The notes under the pieces: model-generated
The model's input: only the letters and a program-made list of their open reading frames with translations
Told to the model about the DNA's origin: nothing
Databases searched by the model: none
Shown: piece after piece, positions 43,524 to 53,312 of the stretch
Layout: every line of letters begins with the position of its first letter
Position numbering within the stretch: the stretch's first letter is position 1
Made by a program: the position numbers and the translations under genes
Assembly: GCA_965279735.1 (NCBI GenBank)
Contig: OZ257260.1
Location: 1,426,001-1,490,000 of the forward strand
Reading direction: 5' to 3'
Length of the DNA stretch: 64,000 nt
DNA from: CAIUGU01 sp965279735
GTDB lineage: Bacteria; Pseudomonadota; Gammaproteobacteria; Steroidobacterales; Steroidobacteraceae

Positions 43524-44428
43524 ATACTGCAACCGTACCGTTATCCGCACTGACCCGCCGCCCCCCTGGCGACGGCGCAGGCAGCGTGCAGGTCCCGATG
43601 GACCCGGCCCTCAAGATCGGCAATGCGAAGGTGTTCGCGGTGTATGGCAAGGGAGGTATCGGCAAGAGCACCACCTCCTCCAATCTGTCCGTCGCGTTCT
43701 CGAAGCTCGGCAAGCGTGTCCTGCAGATCGGCTGCGATCCCAAGCACGACTCGACGTTCACGCTCACGAAGAGACTCGTGCCGACAGTGATCGACATTCT
43801 TGAATCGGTGGACTTCCACTCAGAAGAACTGCGGCCCAGCGACTTCGTGTACGAGGGCTACAACGGCGTGCTGTGCGTCGAGGCTGGCGGGCCGCCGGCG
43901 GGCACGGGATGCGGCGGCTACGTCGTCGGCCAGACCGTCAAGCTGCTGAAGGAACATCATCTGCTCGAAGACACCGACGTGGTGATCTTCGATGTGCTCG
44001 GCGACGTGGTGTGCGGAGGCTTCGCGGCACCGCTCCAGCACGCCGATCGGGCTCTCATCGTCACAGCCAACGACTTCGACTCCATCTTTGCAATGAACCG
44101 CATCGTGGCGGCCATCCAGGCCAAGGCGAAGAACTACAACGTGCGTCTCGGCGGCGTCATCGCGAACCGCAGTGCTGCCACTGACCAGATCGACAAGTTC
44201 AACAATGTCGTCGGGCTCAAGACGATGGCGCTCTTCCCTGACCTCGATGTGATCCGCCGCAGCCGGCTCAAGAAGGCCACGCTGTTCGAAATGGAACCGT
44301 CACCAGAACTCGAAGCCGTGCAGGGCGAGTATCTGCGGCTCGCGCAGACACTCTGGGACGGTACCGATCCGCTGGTCGCCGCGCCCATGAAAGACCGCGA
44401 CATCTTCGATCTGCTGGGATTCGACTGA
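43520..44428 (+). CDS. bchL: Dark protochlorophyllide reductase iron protein L
   Basis: 302 residues. NifH-like ATPase: P-loop GKGGIGKSTT at about residues 43-52, cluster cysteines in GTGCGGYVVG and VVCGGFAAP. It delivers electrons to BchNB. The start is probably the TTG at 43520 overlapping the bchH stop, because the extra N-terminal segment ending GSVQVPMDP is also found in other BchL proteins; an ATG at 43598 would remove it. Confidence 0.96.
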   Translation: MNTATVPLSALTRRPPGDGAGSVQVPMDPALKIGNAKVFAVYGKGGIGKSTTSSNLSVAFSKLGKRVLQIGCDPKHDSTFTLTKRLVPTVIDILESVDFHSEELRPSDFVYEGYNGVLCVEAGGPPAGTGCGGYVVGQTVKLLKEHHLLEDTDVVIFDVLGDVVCGGFAAPLQHADRALIVTANDFDSIFAMNRIVAAIQAKAKNYNVRLGGVIANRSAATDQIDKFNNVVGLKTMALFPDLDVIRRSRLKKATLFEMEPSPELEAVQGEYLRLAQTLWDGTDPLVAAPMKDRDIFDLLGFD

Positions 44429-45129
44429 TGGCCGCTGTTACTTACGAACAGCGCCGGGGGCAGCTCGAAACCTACTTCGACCGGACTGCGGTTGAAGCAT
44501 GGGCGCGACTCACCTCCGACGCTCCCGTCAGCCGCATCCGGGCCACCGTGCGCGCCGGACGGGATCGCATGCGTCAGACGCTGCTCGACTGGCTGCCTGC
44601 GGACCTCTCCGGCAAACGCATCCTCGATGCCGGCTGCGGTACGGGCGCTCTTGCAGTCGCTGCTGCGCGCCGCGGCGCGGAGGTCGTTGCGATTGACCTG
44701 TCGCCGAAGCTCGTGCAACTGGCAGCGGAACGTCTTCCCCGCGATCTCGGCTCAGGCCAGGTGCAGTTCGAAGTGGGCGACATGTTCAGTCCCGCACTCG
44801 GGCAGTTCGATCACGTCGTGGCAATGGACTCGCTCATCCACTACCCCGTCGCCGACATCGTCAGGCTCGCAGCGGGTTTCATCGCGAGAACACGTTGCTC
44901 GATGGTCTTCACGTTTGCTCCACGCACACCCGCCCTGTCCGTCATGCACGCTGCAGGCAAGCTGTTTCCCCGTAGCGATCGCGCGCCGGCCATCGAACCG
45001 GTCAGCTCCGGCGTGCTGCTCAGCCGTCTGGCTGAGGCGAAGGAACTGAATGGCTGGGAGCCACGCCGCAACGAGCGGATCAACGCCGGCTTCTATATTT
45101 CACAAGCCCTGGAACTGGCACGCTCATGA
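44428..45129 (+). CDS. bchM: Mg-protoporphyrin IX O-methyltransferase
   Basis: 233 residues. SAM-binding motif I ILDAGCGTGALAVAAARRGA near residues 67-86, then VVAMDSLIHYP. N-terminus TYEQRRGQLETYFDRTAVEAW matches BchM. Methylates the ring C propionate of Mg-protoporphyrin IX, the substrate for AcsF. Start codon overlaps the bchL stop by one base and its stop overlaps lhaA. Confidence 0.95.
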   Translation: MAAVTYEQRRGQLETYFDRTAVEAWARLTSDAPVSRIRATVRAGRDRMRQTLLDWLPADLSGKRILDAGCGTGALAVAAARRGAEVVAIDLSPKLVQLAAERLPRDLGSGQVQFEVGDMFSPALGQFDHVVAMDSLIHYPVADIVRLAAGFIARTRCSMVFTFAPRTPALSVMHAAGKLFPRSDRAPAIEPVSSGVLLSRLAEAKELNGWEPRRNERINAGFYISQALELARS

Positions 45130-46553
45130 AGCAACTCGGCAACACGCTGGCGCGCGGCTGGATGCGGCTCGGACCGCGCTTCCTGCCATTCGCGGATGCA
45201 GCCACGCCTGAACTGCCGCTTGGAAGGCTGTTGCGGCTGTCGCTGTTCCAGGTGTCGGTCGGCATGGCCACGGCACTGTTGATCGGTACGCTGAATCGCG
45301 TCCTCATCGTCGAGATGTCGATGTCGGCCTGGCTGGTCGCCCTGATGGTGGCGCTGCCGCTGGTTTTCGCCCCCTTCCGCGCGCTGATCGGCTTCCGCTC
45401 GGACCAGCATCGCTCGGTACTGGGCTGGCGGCGCGTTCCTTATATATGGATGGGGACCCTGCTGCAGTTCGGCGGACTCGCCATCATGCCCTTTGCACTC
45501 ATCGTCCTGTCCGGCGACACGCACGGGCCGGTGATCATCGGCGAGATCGGCGCTGCCCTCGCCTTCCTGCTCGTGGGAGCCGGCCTACACACCACCCAGA
45601 CGGCGGGCCTCGCGCTGGCCACCGATCTCGCGCCGGAAGAATCCCGGCCAAGCGTGGTGTCGCTGATGTACGTGATGCTGCTGGTAGGCATGGTCGCGAG
45701 CGGTCTTGCCTTCGGCGTGCTGCTGGACGAGTTCAGCCAGATCCGGCTGATCCAGGTCATCCAGGGAGCCGCCCTCGTCACGATGGGCCTGAACATGCTC
45801 GCCCTCTGGAAACAGGAATCGCGCAACCCCGCACTGACCTCGCACGATCTGCCGCGTCGTTCGTTTCGCGAATCTTGGACGGCTTTCACGAGCCAAGGTC
45901 GCTCCACACGCTTCCTGGTCGCCGTCGCGCTCGGGACCGCGGCCTTCAACATGCAGGACATCGTGCTTGAGCCTTATGGCGGCGAGATCCTGCATCTGCC
46001 TGTCGCGGCCACCACCGCGTTGACGGCCATGCTGGCCGGTGGCGCGCTGGCTGCTTTCACGCTCGCTGCCCGCATGCTGGTCCACGGCGCCGATCCGTAT
46101 CGCGTGGCTGCGTACGGCGCGCTCGTCGGTCTGGTTGCGTTCGCTGCGGTGATTTTCGCAGCGCCTCTTGAATCGCCGCTGCTGTTCCGCATCGGCACCT
46201 GCCTGATCGGTTTCGGTGGAGGGCTCTTCTCCGTCGGCACGTTGGCGGGCGCGATGGCCCGTGAACGCAACGGAGAAAACGGTCTCGCCCTGGGTGCCTG
46301 GGGCGCAGCACAAGCGACGGCGGCAGGCCTGGCAATTGCCTTGGGCGGCGCGATACGCGATGTCGCCGCAAGCCTCGCGACATCAGGAGCACTGGGCCCT
46401 GCGTTGACTGGCCCGGCCACCGGCTACGGCGTGGTGTATCACGTCGAGATCGCCTTGCTGTTTGCCGCACTGATCGCAATCGGTCCGCTGGTCCGCACTA
46501 CGCCGCAACCCGCTGCTGTATCCCGCTTTGGTCTGGCTGAATTTCCCGGTTAA
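45126..46553 (+). CDS. lhaA: LH1 assembly protein LhaA (PucC family)
   Basis: 475 residues, about twelve spans. LLIGTLNRVLIVEMSMSAWLVALMVALPLVFAPFRALIGFRSD is typical of LhaA/PucC. It supports LH1 assembly around the reaction centre by handling bacteriochlorophyll. Position between bchM and puhA is the standard purple-bacterial order. Its ATG overlaps the bchM stop (ATGA). Confidence 0.95.
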   Translation: MKQLGNTLARGWMRLGPRFLPFADAATPELPLGRLLRLSLFQVSVGMATALLIGTLNRVLIVEMSMSAWLVALMVALPLVFAPFRALIGFRSDQHRSVLGWRRVPYIWMGTLLQFGGLAIMPFALIVLSGDTHGPVIIGEIGAALAFLLVGAGLHTTQTAGLALATDLAPEESRPSVVSLMYVMLLVGMVASGLAFGVLLDEFSQIRLIQVIQGAALVTMGLNMLALWKQESRNPALTSHDLPRRSFRESWTAFTSQGRSTRFLVAVALGTAAFNMQDIVLEPYGGEILHLPVAATTALTAMLAGGALAAFTLAARMLVHGADPYRVAAYGALVGLVAFAAVIFAAPLESPLLFRIGTCLIGFGGGLFSVGTLAGAMARERNGENGLALGAWGAAQATAAGLAIALGGAIRDVAASLATSGALGPALTGPATGYGVVYHVEIALLFAALIAIGPLVRTTPQPAAVSRFGLAEFPG

Positions 46554-46573
46554 GAGTCTTCAGGAGAACGACA

Positions 46574-47353
46574 ATGCAAACAGGGGCCATTACAGGCTAC
46601 ATCGACGTGGCGCAGCTCGTGCTCTACGCCTTCTGGATTTTCTTCGCAGGACTCATCATCTACCTGCGCAAGGAAGACAAGCGGGAAGGCTACCCGCTCT
46701 CCTCCGACCGGACGGATCGCAGCGATCGCGTCCTCGTGCAGGGCTTCCCGGCCATGCCTTCACCCAAGATTTTCAAGCTGCCTCACGGTGGCACGGCGAC
46801 AGCGCCCAATGTCGCCAAGGACCTGCGGGAGATTCATGCTCAACCCGTTGCGCCCTGGCCCGGCGCGCCGCTGCATCCGACAGGCGATCCCATGCAGGAT
46901 GGCGTTGGCCCTGCGTCTTACGTCAAGCGCGCCGATGGTCCTGACCTGACGCTTGAAGGTCTCCCGAAGATCGTGCCGCTGGAGATCGCTCCTGATTTCG
47001 GCATCGCCAGCGGCGATCCGGATCCCCGTGGCATGGAAGTCCTCGGCGCCGACCGCATCGTTGCGGGCGTGGTGACGGACGCATGGGTGGACCGCTCGGA
47101 AAACATCATCCGCTATCTCGAAGTCGCGGTGTCCGGATCGAGTCAGCACGTCCTCGTGCCGTTGCCACTGGCCAAGGTGGATGGCGGCAGGCGCACGGTG
47201 ACCGTGCGTTCCGTTTTCGCGAAGCATTTTGCCGGTGCGCCGGTCCTTGCAGATCCACGATCCGTGTCGCTGACGGAAGAAGACCGGATCTGCGCGTACT
47301 TCGCTTCCGGGAATCTTTACGCAGAACCTTCACGCCTGGGTCCATGGATCTGA
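46574..47353 (+). CDS. puhA: Reaction centre H subunit
   Basis: 259 residues. One N-terminal membrane helix (TGYIDVAQLVLYAFWIFFAGLIIYLRKEDKREGYPL) and a cytoplasmic PRC-barrel domain with VAGVVTDAWVDRSE and FAKHFAGAPVLADP. The H subunit caps the L/M core and guides protons to QB. RBS AGGAGAA precedes the ATG. Confidence 0.97.
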   Translation: MQTGAITGYIDVAQLVLYAFWIFFAGLIIYLRKEDKREGYPLSSDRTDRSDRVLVQGFPAMPSPKIFKLPHGGTATAPNVAKDLREIHAQPVAPWPGAPLHPTGDPMQDGVGPASYVKRADGPDLTLEGLPKIVPLEIAPDFGIASGDPDPRGMEVLGADRIVAGVVTDAWVDRSENIIRYLEVAVSGSSQHVLVPLPLAKVDGGRRTVTVRSVFAKHFAGAPVLADPRSVSLTEEDRICAYFASGNLYAEPSRLGPWI

Positions 47354-47364
47354 ATGGAGCTGTC

Positions 47365-48030
47365 ATGAGCGACGATTTTGATTTCGAGCCGATTCGCGGA
47401 CTGCCTGAGAACCTGCCCAAGGGCGAGCACATCCTCTGGCAGGGGTCGCCACGCTGGCAGTCTCTCGCCACCGAGGCCTTCCACACACGGCGACTGGCAC
47501 TGTACTTCGCGCTTCTCGTGGTCTGGCGCATTGCAATCGGAGTCTCGGGCCAGGAGACGCTGGAAACTGTTCTGTTCGCAACCGGCAGGCTCGCCGTGCT
47601 CGCGGTAACGGCAACAGGACTGCTGACGCTGCTTGCCTGGGCGAGTTCGCGGGCGACGGTCTACACGCTCACCAATCGTCGTGTCGTGTTGCGCCATGGA
47701 ATCGCCGTGCCGATGACGTTGAACATCCCGTTCACCGTCCTTGAAGCCGGCGCAGTCAAGACCGCACGCGATGGCACAGGCGATCTGGCACTGAAGCTCC
47801 AACGCAGCGCCCGTATCGGCTACATCATCAACTGGCCGCACGTGAGGCGCTGGCACTTTGCACAGCCCCAACCGGCTTTGCGCTCGATTGCCGGGGTTCA
47901 GGAAGTAGCTGCACTGCTGACGACTGCTTTGGCGCAGACGGGCGATGTGCAGCTGACAACGCAAGGGATCAACGAGACCGCTTCGTCCGGCGATCGCGGC
48001 TTGCAGCCGCAGACGCAGGTAGCCGCCTGA
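47365..48030 (+). CDS. puhB: Reaction centre assembly protein PuhB
   Basis: 221 residues from the ATG at 47365, preceded by GGAG. FDFEPIRGLPENLPKGEHILWQGSP is the PuhB N-terminus; about three membrane spans and a bPH2-like segment (TNRRVVLRHGIAVPMTLNIPF). Needed for reaction centre assembly. An ATG at 47344 would overlap puhA and is less likely. Confidence 0.93.
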   Translation: MSDDFDFEPIRGLPENLPKGEHILWQGSPRWQSLATEAFHTRRLALYFALLVVWRIAIGVSGQETLETVLFATGRLAVLAVTATGLLTLLAWASSRATVYTLTNRRVVLRHGIAVPMTLNIPFTVLEAGAVKTARDGTGDLALKLQRSARIGYIINWPHVRRWHFAQPQPALRSIAGVQEVAALLTTALAQTGDVQLTTQGINETASSGDRGLQPQTQVAA

Positions 48031-48070
48031 TGTGCACCGTCTCCTCCCTTCATTGCGCGAGAGGCCTGTC

Positions 48071-48544
48071 ATGAGTGATTCGTTTGCCCGTCCCTTTCCA
48101 CGGGGTGCACTGATCGGCGCCGGAACACTGCTTGGACTGTCGCTGCTGCTGGTCGCCGGGTCCCGCATCAACGGCGTTGGCGCCACCCGGATGCCCGAAG
48201 CCGGCGTCGTCAGCACGCTCGACGTTCGCTTCGCGGATCGCGCCGACGGAGCCGTCGTTGCGACTGCTGCGGACGATGATCATGTCGTGGCCGTGTTCGC
48301 CCCCGGGACCAACGGCTTCGTGCGCGGAGTGATGCGCGGCCTTGCGCGGGAACGACGCAGGGACGGGATCGATGCGGTGCCACCCTTCCGGCTGACGCGC
48401 TGGACTGACGGGCGCATGTCGCTCACGGACACCGCCACCGGCGTCAATATCAATCTCGAGGTTTTCGGGCCGACCAATGCTGCCGCTTTCGCGCAGCTGT
48501 TCGGCGCTTCGGCTTTGCCTGCCCCGGCGGGCACGGGTTCCTGA
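48071..48544 (+). CDS. puhC: Photosynthetic complex assembly protein PuhC
   Basis: 157 residues from the ATG at 48071, with GAGAGG upstream. A single N-terminal span (LIGAGTLLGLSLLLVAGSRI) precedes a periplasmic domain containing VRFADRADGAVVATAADD and GTNGFVRGVMRGLARERR, the PuhC pattern. In Rhodobacter PuhC affects LH1-RC reorganisation. Located between puhB and acsF as usual. Confidence 0.9.
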   Translation: MSDSFARPFPRGALIGAGTLLGLSLLLVAGSRINGVGATRMPEAGVVSTLDVRFADRADGAVVATAADDDHVVAVFAPGTNGFVRGVMRGLARERRRDGIDAVPPFRLTRWTDGRMSLTDTATGVNINLEVFGPTNAAAFAQLFGASALPAPAGTGS

Positions 48545-48557
48545 AGGAGTACGTCTG

Positions 48558-49634
48558 ATGGATGGCACCGCACTGACTTCCGCAAGCATCGCGACGAGCG
48601 AGGACGCTACCCGCCAGGCGGAGGCGAATACCCTCCTGAGTCCGCGGTTCTATCGCACCGACTATGCAGCGATGAACCGTGTCGACGTGACACCCGTACG
48701 CGCCGAATGGGACCAGCTCATGGCCGAGTTCCGGAACGACGTAAACCAGGACCACTTCGAGCGTGATGCGGCATTCAAGGACGAGATCCGTCACCTGCCC
48801 CCTGCCCTCAACCAGGAATTCCTGGACTTCCTCGTCAGCTCGGTCACCGCGGAATTCTCCGGATGCGTGCTCTACAGCGAGATCAGGAAGAACGTGGTCA
48901 ATCCGGATATTCGCGAGCTGATGGGGCACATGGCGCGTGACGAGAGCCGGCATGCGGGCTTCATCAACAAATCGCTCAAGGATTTCGGCCTCGGCGTGGA
49001 TCTCGGCTTCCTGACCAAGGCGAAGAAGTACACGTACTTCCGGCCTAAGTTCATCTACTACGCCACCTATCTCTCGGAGAAGATCGGGTACGCCCGCTAC
49101 ATCACCATCTTCCGGGAACTCGAACGGCATCCGGAGCGACGGTTCCATCCGATATTCCGGTGGTTCGAACGCTGGTGCAATGATGAATTCCGTCATGGGG
49201 AGGCGTTCGCGCTCCTGATGCGGACTGAGCCGCATCTCCTGCGCGGCATGAACAAGCTGTGGATCCGCTTCTTCCTGCTCGCGGTCTTCGCAACCATGTA
49301 TGTGCGTGACCATGCGCGACCGGAACTGCACTCGGCATTCGGCCTCGATCCCACGGAGTACGACTTCACCGTCTTCCGCATCACGTCCGAAATCTCGAAG
49401 CAGGTCTTTCCGCTGACGCTGGACATCGAACATCCCGCCTTCCGCGCGGGACTCGAGCGGCTGCTGGCCCTGTCGGTCGCGATCGACAGTGCGAAGCAGA
49501 AAGGCGGTCTGATGAACATGGTCCGCCGTGCGGGCTACACCGCAGCCGCCGCGGCCACTTTTCTCCGGTTGTATCTGCGTCCGGTACACAGCAACCCGCT
49601 TCCCGAGCAAGTGCGGCTCACTCCGGTCTGGTAA
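48558..49634 (+). CDS. acsF: Aerobic Mg-protoporphyrin IX monomethyl ester cyclase
   Basis: 358 residues from the ATG at 48558 behind AAGGAG. Di-iron monooxygenase with carboxylate/histidine blocks DESRHAG (128-134) and NDEFRHGEAF (208-217). It forms ring E of chlorophylls using O2. The radical-SAM alternative BchE is not in this window. Its presence argues for bacteriochlorophyll synthesis under oxygen. Confidence 0.96.
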   Translation: MDGTALTSASIATSEDATRQAEANTLLSPRFYRTDYAAMNRVDVTPVRAEWDQLMAEFRNDVNQDHFERDAAFKDEIRHLPPALNQEFLDFLVSSVTAEFSGCVLYSEIRKNVVNPDIRELMGHMARDESRHAGFINKSLKDFGLGVDLGFLTKAKKYTYFRPKFIYYATYLSEKIGYARYITIFRELERHPERRFHPIFRWFERWCNDEFRHGEAFALLMRTEPHLLRGMNKLWIRFFLLAVFATMYVRDHARPELHSAFGLDPTEYDFTVFRITSEISKQVFPLTLDIEHPAFRAGLERLLALSVAIDSAKQKGGLMNMVRRAGYTAAAAATFLRLYLRPVHSNPLPEQVRLTPVW

Positions 49635-49636
49635 CG

Positions 49637-50461
49637 ATGTCAGCCTATGCCCTGCCGGTGGTCTTCGCGCTCGCCATCTGGTGGGCGAGCACCGGCGTGA
49701 TCCTGCTGCTCGTGAGGCTGCCGAGACAAACGTATCCGTTGAGCATTCTCGGTGCGACGCTGGTGCTCGGACTTGCGATGCAGGGGCTCGCATCGAGCAG
49801 TGAGGATCCCGATGTGCAGGGCGCCTGCCTTGCCTTCGTCTGCGCGATCGCAGTGTGGGGCTGGCTGGAGATGGGCTTCCTGCTCGGTTTCATCACGGGC
49901 CCGCAACGGACAGCGTGCAAAGCAGGCTGTTCGGGCGCCGCGCATTTCCGCCACGCGACGAACGCGGTGATCTATCACGAGCTCGCGATCCTGGCGGGAG
50001 CCGTCATGGTCGTGGCCATCACCTGGAAGGAACCCAACCAGGTCGGCTGCTGGACCTTCCTGCTGTTGTGGGGCATGCGGCTCAGCGCAAAGCTGAATCT
50101 GTACCTGGGGGTTTCCAATCGTGGCGAGCAGTTTCTGCCTGCGCATCTCAAGTACCTCGCGAGCTTCTTCGGCAAGCGCCCCATCAACTGGCTGTTTCCC
50201 TTCGCGGTGACCGCAGCCACCGTGCTGACGGTAGTACTCTATGCGCGGGGTGGAGCGGACACGGCCTCGCCTTTCGAGGTCGCAGGCTACACGCTGGTCG
50301 GAACCCTGAGCCTGCTGGCCCTGATCGAGCACTGGTTCCTGGTGCTGCCGCTGGCGACCGAAAGACTCTGGCAATGGCGCCGGACTGAATCGTTGCCATT
50401 GCAGACGACGATCAACGTTGGGCCGAACATCAGCCCCAACATCGGGAGCAAGACTTCATGA
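49637..50461 (+). CDS. puhE: PuhE family membrane protein (DUF3623)
   Basis: 274 residues, about seven spans. WWASTGVILLLVRLPRQTYP and LLLWGMRLSAKLNLYLGVSN ... FLPAHLKYLASFF are PuhE hallmarks. Conserved in purple-bacterial clusters behind acsF; it influences bacteriochlorophyll supply or LH1-RC levels in Rhodobacter. Overlaps dxs by 4 bases. Confidence 0.92.
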   Translation: MSAYALPVVFALAIWWASTGVILLLVRLPRQTYPLSILGATLVLGLAMQGLASSSEDPDVQGACLAFVCAIAVWGWLEMGFLLGFITGPQRTACKAGCSGAAHFRHATNAVIYHELAILAGAVMVVAITWKEPNQVGCWTFLLLWGMRLSAKLNLYLGVSNRGEQFLPAHLKYLASFFGKRPINWLFPFAVTAATVLTVVLYARGGADTASPFEVAGYTLVGTLSLLALIEHWFLVLPLATERLWQWRRTESLPLQTTINVGPNISPNIGSKTS

Positions 50462-52359
50462 TGGATGCAGAGACAGCCACCGCGCCTGCACTTCTCCGCC
50501 AGATCGACAGCCCCGATGACCTGAGGCGTCTGGCTTTGCATGAACTCAAACCCCTCGCAGACGAACTGCGCGACTACCTGATCAGCACGGTATCGGAGGC
50601 AGGGGGTCACCTGGCGGCAGGTCTCGGGACAGTCGAACTGACGGTTGCCCTGCATTACGTGTTCGATACACCCCACGACTCGCTGGTCTGGGATGTCGGT
50701 CACCAGTGCTATCCCCACAAGATCCTGACTGGCCGCAAAGACCAGCTTCCGACGATCCGGCGACGCGGAGGCTTGTCCGGATTTCTACGCCGCGACGAGA
50801 GCCCGCACGATGCGTTTGGTGCCGGCCACTCCAGTACCTCGATCAGCGCGGCACTGGGAATGGCCATGGCGAACGCGCGGCAGAAAAACGGCCGCAAGAG
50901 CGTGGCGATCATCGGCGATGGCGGCATCACGGCGGGCCTCGCGTACGAAGCGCTCAATCACGCGGGCACGCTCGACGCCGACCTGATGGTCGTGCTGAAC
51001 GACAACGGCATGTCCATCTCTCCGAACGTCGGTGCCCTCTCGGGTTATCTGCGCAGACTGACTGAAGGACGCCGCCACTCACCGCTGAAGCGTGCATCTA
51101 CTGCAGGCGCGGGACATTTCTTCGAGGAACTCGGCTTCCATTACTGCGGTCCCGTGGATGGCCACGATCTGCCCGGTCTGGTCCGCGTCATGAAACAGAT
51201 GCGCGAGCTCAAGGGACCGAGACTGTTGCACGTCGTGACGAAAAAGGGCCGCGGCTATGCCCCGGCGGAAGCAGATCCCGTGAAGTATCACGGCGTGACA
51301 CCCTTTGATCCTGACGCAGGCCTGGTGGCGAACGCCTCGCAAGCGAAGCCCACGTACACGCAGGTCTTCAGTGAGTGGCTCTGCGACATGGGAGCGAAGG
51401 ATGAGCGACTAGTCGCCATCACGCCCGCCATGCGGGAGGGATCAGGCCTGGTCCGCTTCTCGGAGCTTTATCCGGACCGGTACATCGATGTGGGCATCGC
51501 CGAGCAGCACAGCGCCACGCTCGCGGCCGGACTGGCCTGCAAGGGACAGAAGCCGGTGCTCGCCATCTACTCCACGTTCCTGCAGCGCGCGTATGACCAG
51601 GTGATCCACGACATCGCCCTGCAGAAGCTGCCCGTGTTACTGGCCATCGACCGTTCCGGACTCGTGGGACCTGATGGTGCCACGCACACCGGGGCGTTTG
51701 ATCTTTCCTTCCTGCGTTGCCTGCCCGACATGGTGGTGATGACACCTGCCGATGGTCCGGAGCTCATCGCCATGCTCAACACCGGCTACCAGCACGAGGG
51801 GCCGGCGGCAGTTCGTTATCCGCGAGCCACGTTGCCTGCTCCGCTTGCCGAACGCACTCCCCGCCTGCTTCCCTTGGGCAAAAGTGAAGTGCGGCGCCAC
51901 GGCAGCAACGTCGTGCTGATGGTGTTCGGAACGCTGCTCGCAACGGCACTCGAAGTCGCGAAGACCCTCGATGCCACTGTCGTCAACATGCGATTCGTGA
52001 AGCCGCTGGACCAGAACGTCGTGGTCGACATGGCAAGGGCGCATTCGCTCGTCGTCACGCTGGAGGAAAACGCGATCGCAGGTGGCGCCGGCAGTGCGGT
52101 AGGTGAATGTCTGGCTGCCCACGGCATCGCGGTATCGCTGTTGCAGCTGGGGTTGCCGGATCGCTTCGTCGAACACGGCACGCGCGAGGAATCGCTCAAG
52201 GAAGCCGGGCTCGATCATCACGGCATACTCGCTGCCATCCGCATCCGGCAGGCCGAGAACAATCCAGTTGTCATGGCCACCTTGCCGCGCCACCCTGCCA
52301 GCAGCAGTCTCTGCAGCACACGGCGGAGCCAGTTCACTCTCCTGCGCCGGACACAATGA
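50458..52359 (+). CDS. dxs: 1-deoxy-D-xylulose-5-phosphate synthase
   Basis: 633 residues; thiamine-dependent first enzyme of the MEP pathway. TPP motif GDGGITAGLAYEALNHAG...NDN near residues 158-182, GHQCYPHKILTGRKD and the C-terminal DRSGLVGPDGATHTGAFDLSF. Last gene of the bchF-initiated operon, tail to tail with ispH at 10 bases. A second dxs elsewhere is plausible but cannot be judged here. Confidence 0.96.
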   Translation: MMDAETATAPALLRQIDSPDDLRRLALHELKPLADELRDYLISTVSEAGGHLAAGLGTVELTVALHYVFDTPHDSLVWDVGHQCYPHKILTGRKDQLPTIRRRGGLSGFLRRDESPHDAFGAGHSSTSISAALGMAMANARQKNGRKSVAIIGDGGITAGLAYEALNHAGTLDADLMVVLNDNGMSISPNVGALSGYLRRLTEGRRHSPLKRASTAGAGHFFEELGFHYCGPVDGHDLPGLVRVMKQMRELKGPRLLHVVTKKGRGYAPAEADPVKYHGVTPFDPDAGLVANASQAKPTYTQVFSEWLCDMGAKDERLVAITPAMREGSGLVRFSELYPDRYIDVGIAEQHSATLAAGLACKGQKPVLAIYSTFLQRAYDQVIHDIALQKLPVLLAIDRSGLVGPDGATHTGAFDLSFLRCLPDMVVMTPADGPELIAMLNTGYQHEGPAAVRYPRATLPAPLAERTPRLLPLGKSEVRRHGSNVVLMVFGTLLATALEVAKTLDATVVNMRFVKPLDQNVVVDMARAHSLVVTLEENAIAGGAGSAVGECLAAHGIAVSLLQLGLPDRFVEHGTREESLKEAGLDHHGILAAIRIRQAENNPVVMATLPRHPASSSLCSTRRSQFTLLRRTQ

Positions 52360-52368
52360 ATAACGGCG

Positions 52369-53304
52369 TCAGGCGGTAGCAGTCTGGAGCGGCATTGCTG
52401 GCAGGCGGAAGACGACGCGCTCCGGTACGCCAGGCATTTCACGAACAGACGTCGCGCCGAGTTCGAGAAGGCGTTGCTGGACTTCCTTGACCAGGATTTC
52501 GGGAGCCGATGCCCCTGCTGTCACGCCGACACGGGCAACGCCTTCAAGCCAGCGCGGATCGATCTGCGCTGCACTCTCTATCAGATAAGCCGCTGCCCCC
52601 GACTGGCTGGCGACCTCACGCAGACGGTTGGAATTGGAACTGTTGCGGGCTCCAACGACCAGGATGAGTTCGGCCTCGCCCGCGAGCTTGCGGACCGCGC
52701 GCTGCCGGTTCAACGTCGCATAGCAGATATCGTCCAGTGCGGGCCCCACGATTCCAGGATAGCGCTCAGTCAGCGCGTCGATCAGTTCACGTGTGTCGTC
52801 GACGCTCAACGTCGTCTGGGTCACGTACGCTACGCGTGCGAAGGAAGGCATCGGCAGCGCTGCAACATCCGCCAGCGTGGACACGATATGCACCGGCGTC
52901 GTCACCGAGCCCATCGTGCCCTCGACCTCCTCGTGGCCCTTGTGGCCGATGATCACGAGCGAGTGCCCTGACGAGGAATACTGCCGCGCCTGAATGTGGA
53001 CCTTCGCCACCAGAGGACACGTTGCATCGATGACAGTGAGCTGCCGTGCCCGCGCCTGGCGTACCACGTCGTTCGATACGCCATGGGCGCTGAAGACCGT
53101 GACAGCGCCGCGAGGAATGCTGTCGATCTCGTCGACGAACACGGCGCCACGGGACGCGAGATCGCGCACGACGTAGCCGCTGTGCACGATCTCGTGAAAG
53201 ACGTAGACCGGCGCACCATAGAGCTTCAGGGCATGCTCGACGATGTCTATCGCCCGCGCGACCCCTGCGCAGAAGCCCCGCGGCTGGGCGAGGATGACTT
53301 CCAC
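52369..53304 (-). CDS. ispH: 4-hydroxy-3-methylbut-2-enyl diphosphate reductase
   Basis: 311 residues. Iron-sulfur enzyme finishing the MEP pathway (IPP and DMAPP). Cysteine blocks PRGFCAGV, DATCPLV and DDICYATLNRQ are all present. The family N-terminus is M-EVILAQPRGFCAGV; the matching codon here is GTG at 53302-53304, 8 bases after the pufC stop, so a GTG start is likely. Last gene of the puf transcript. Confidence 0.94.
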   Translation of the reverse strand: MEVILAQPRGFCAGVARAIDIVEHALKLYGAPVYVFHEIVHSGYVVRDLASRGAVFVDEIDSIPRGAVTVFSAHGVSNDVVRQARARQLTVIDATCPLVAKVHIQARQYSSSGHSLVIIGHKGHEEVEGTMGSVTTPVHIVSTLADVAALPMPSFARVAYVTQTTLSVDDTRELIDALTERYPGIVGPALDDICYATLNRQRAVRKLAGEAELILVVGARNSSNSNRLREVASQSGAAAYLIESAAQIDPRWLEGVARVGVTAGASAPEILVKEVQQRLLELGATSVREMPGVPERVVFRLPAMPLQTATA

Positions 53305-53312
53305 CTTTGCGT

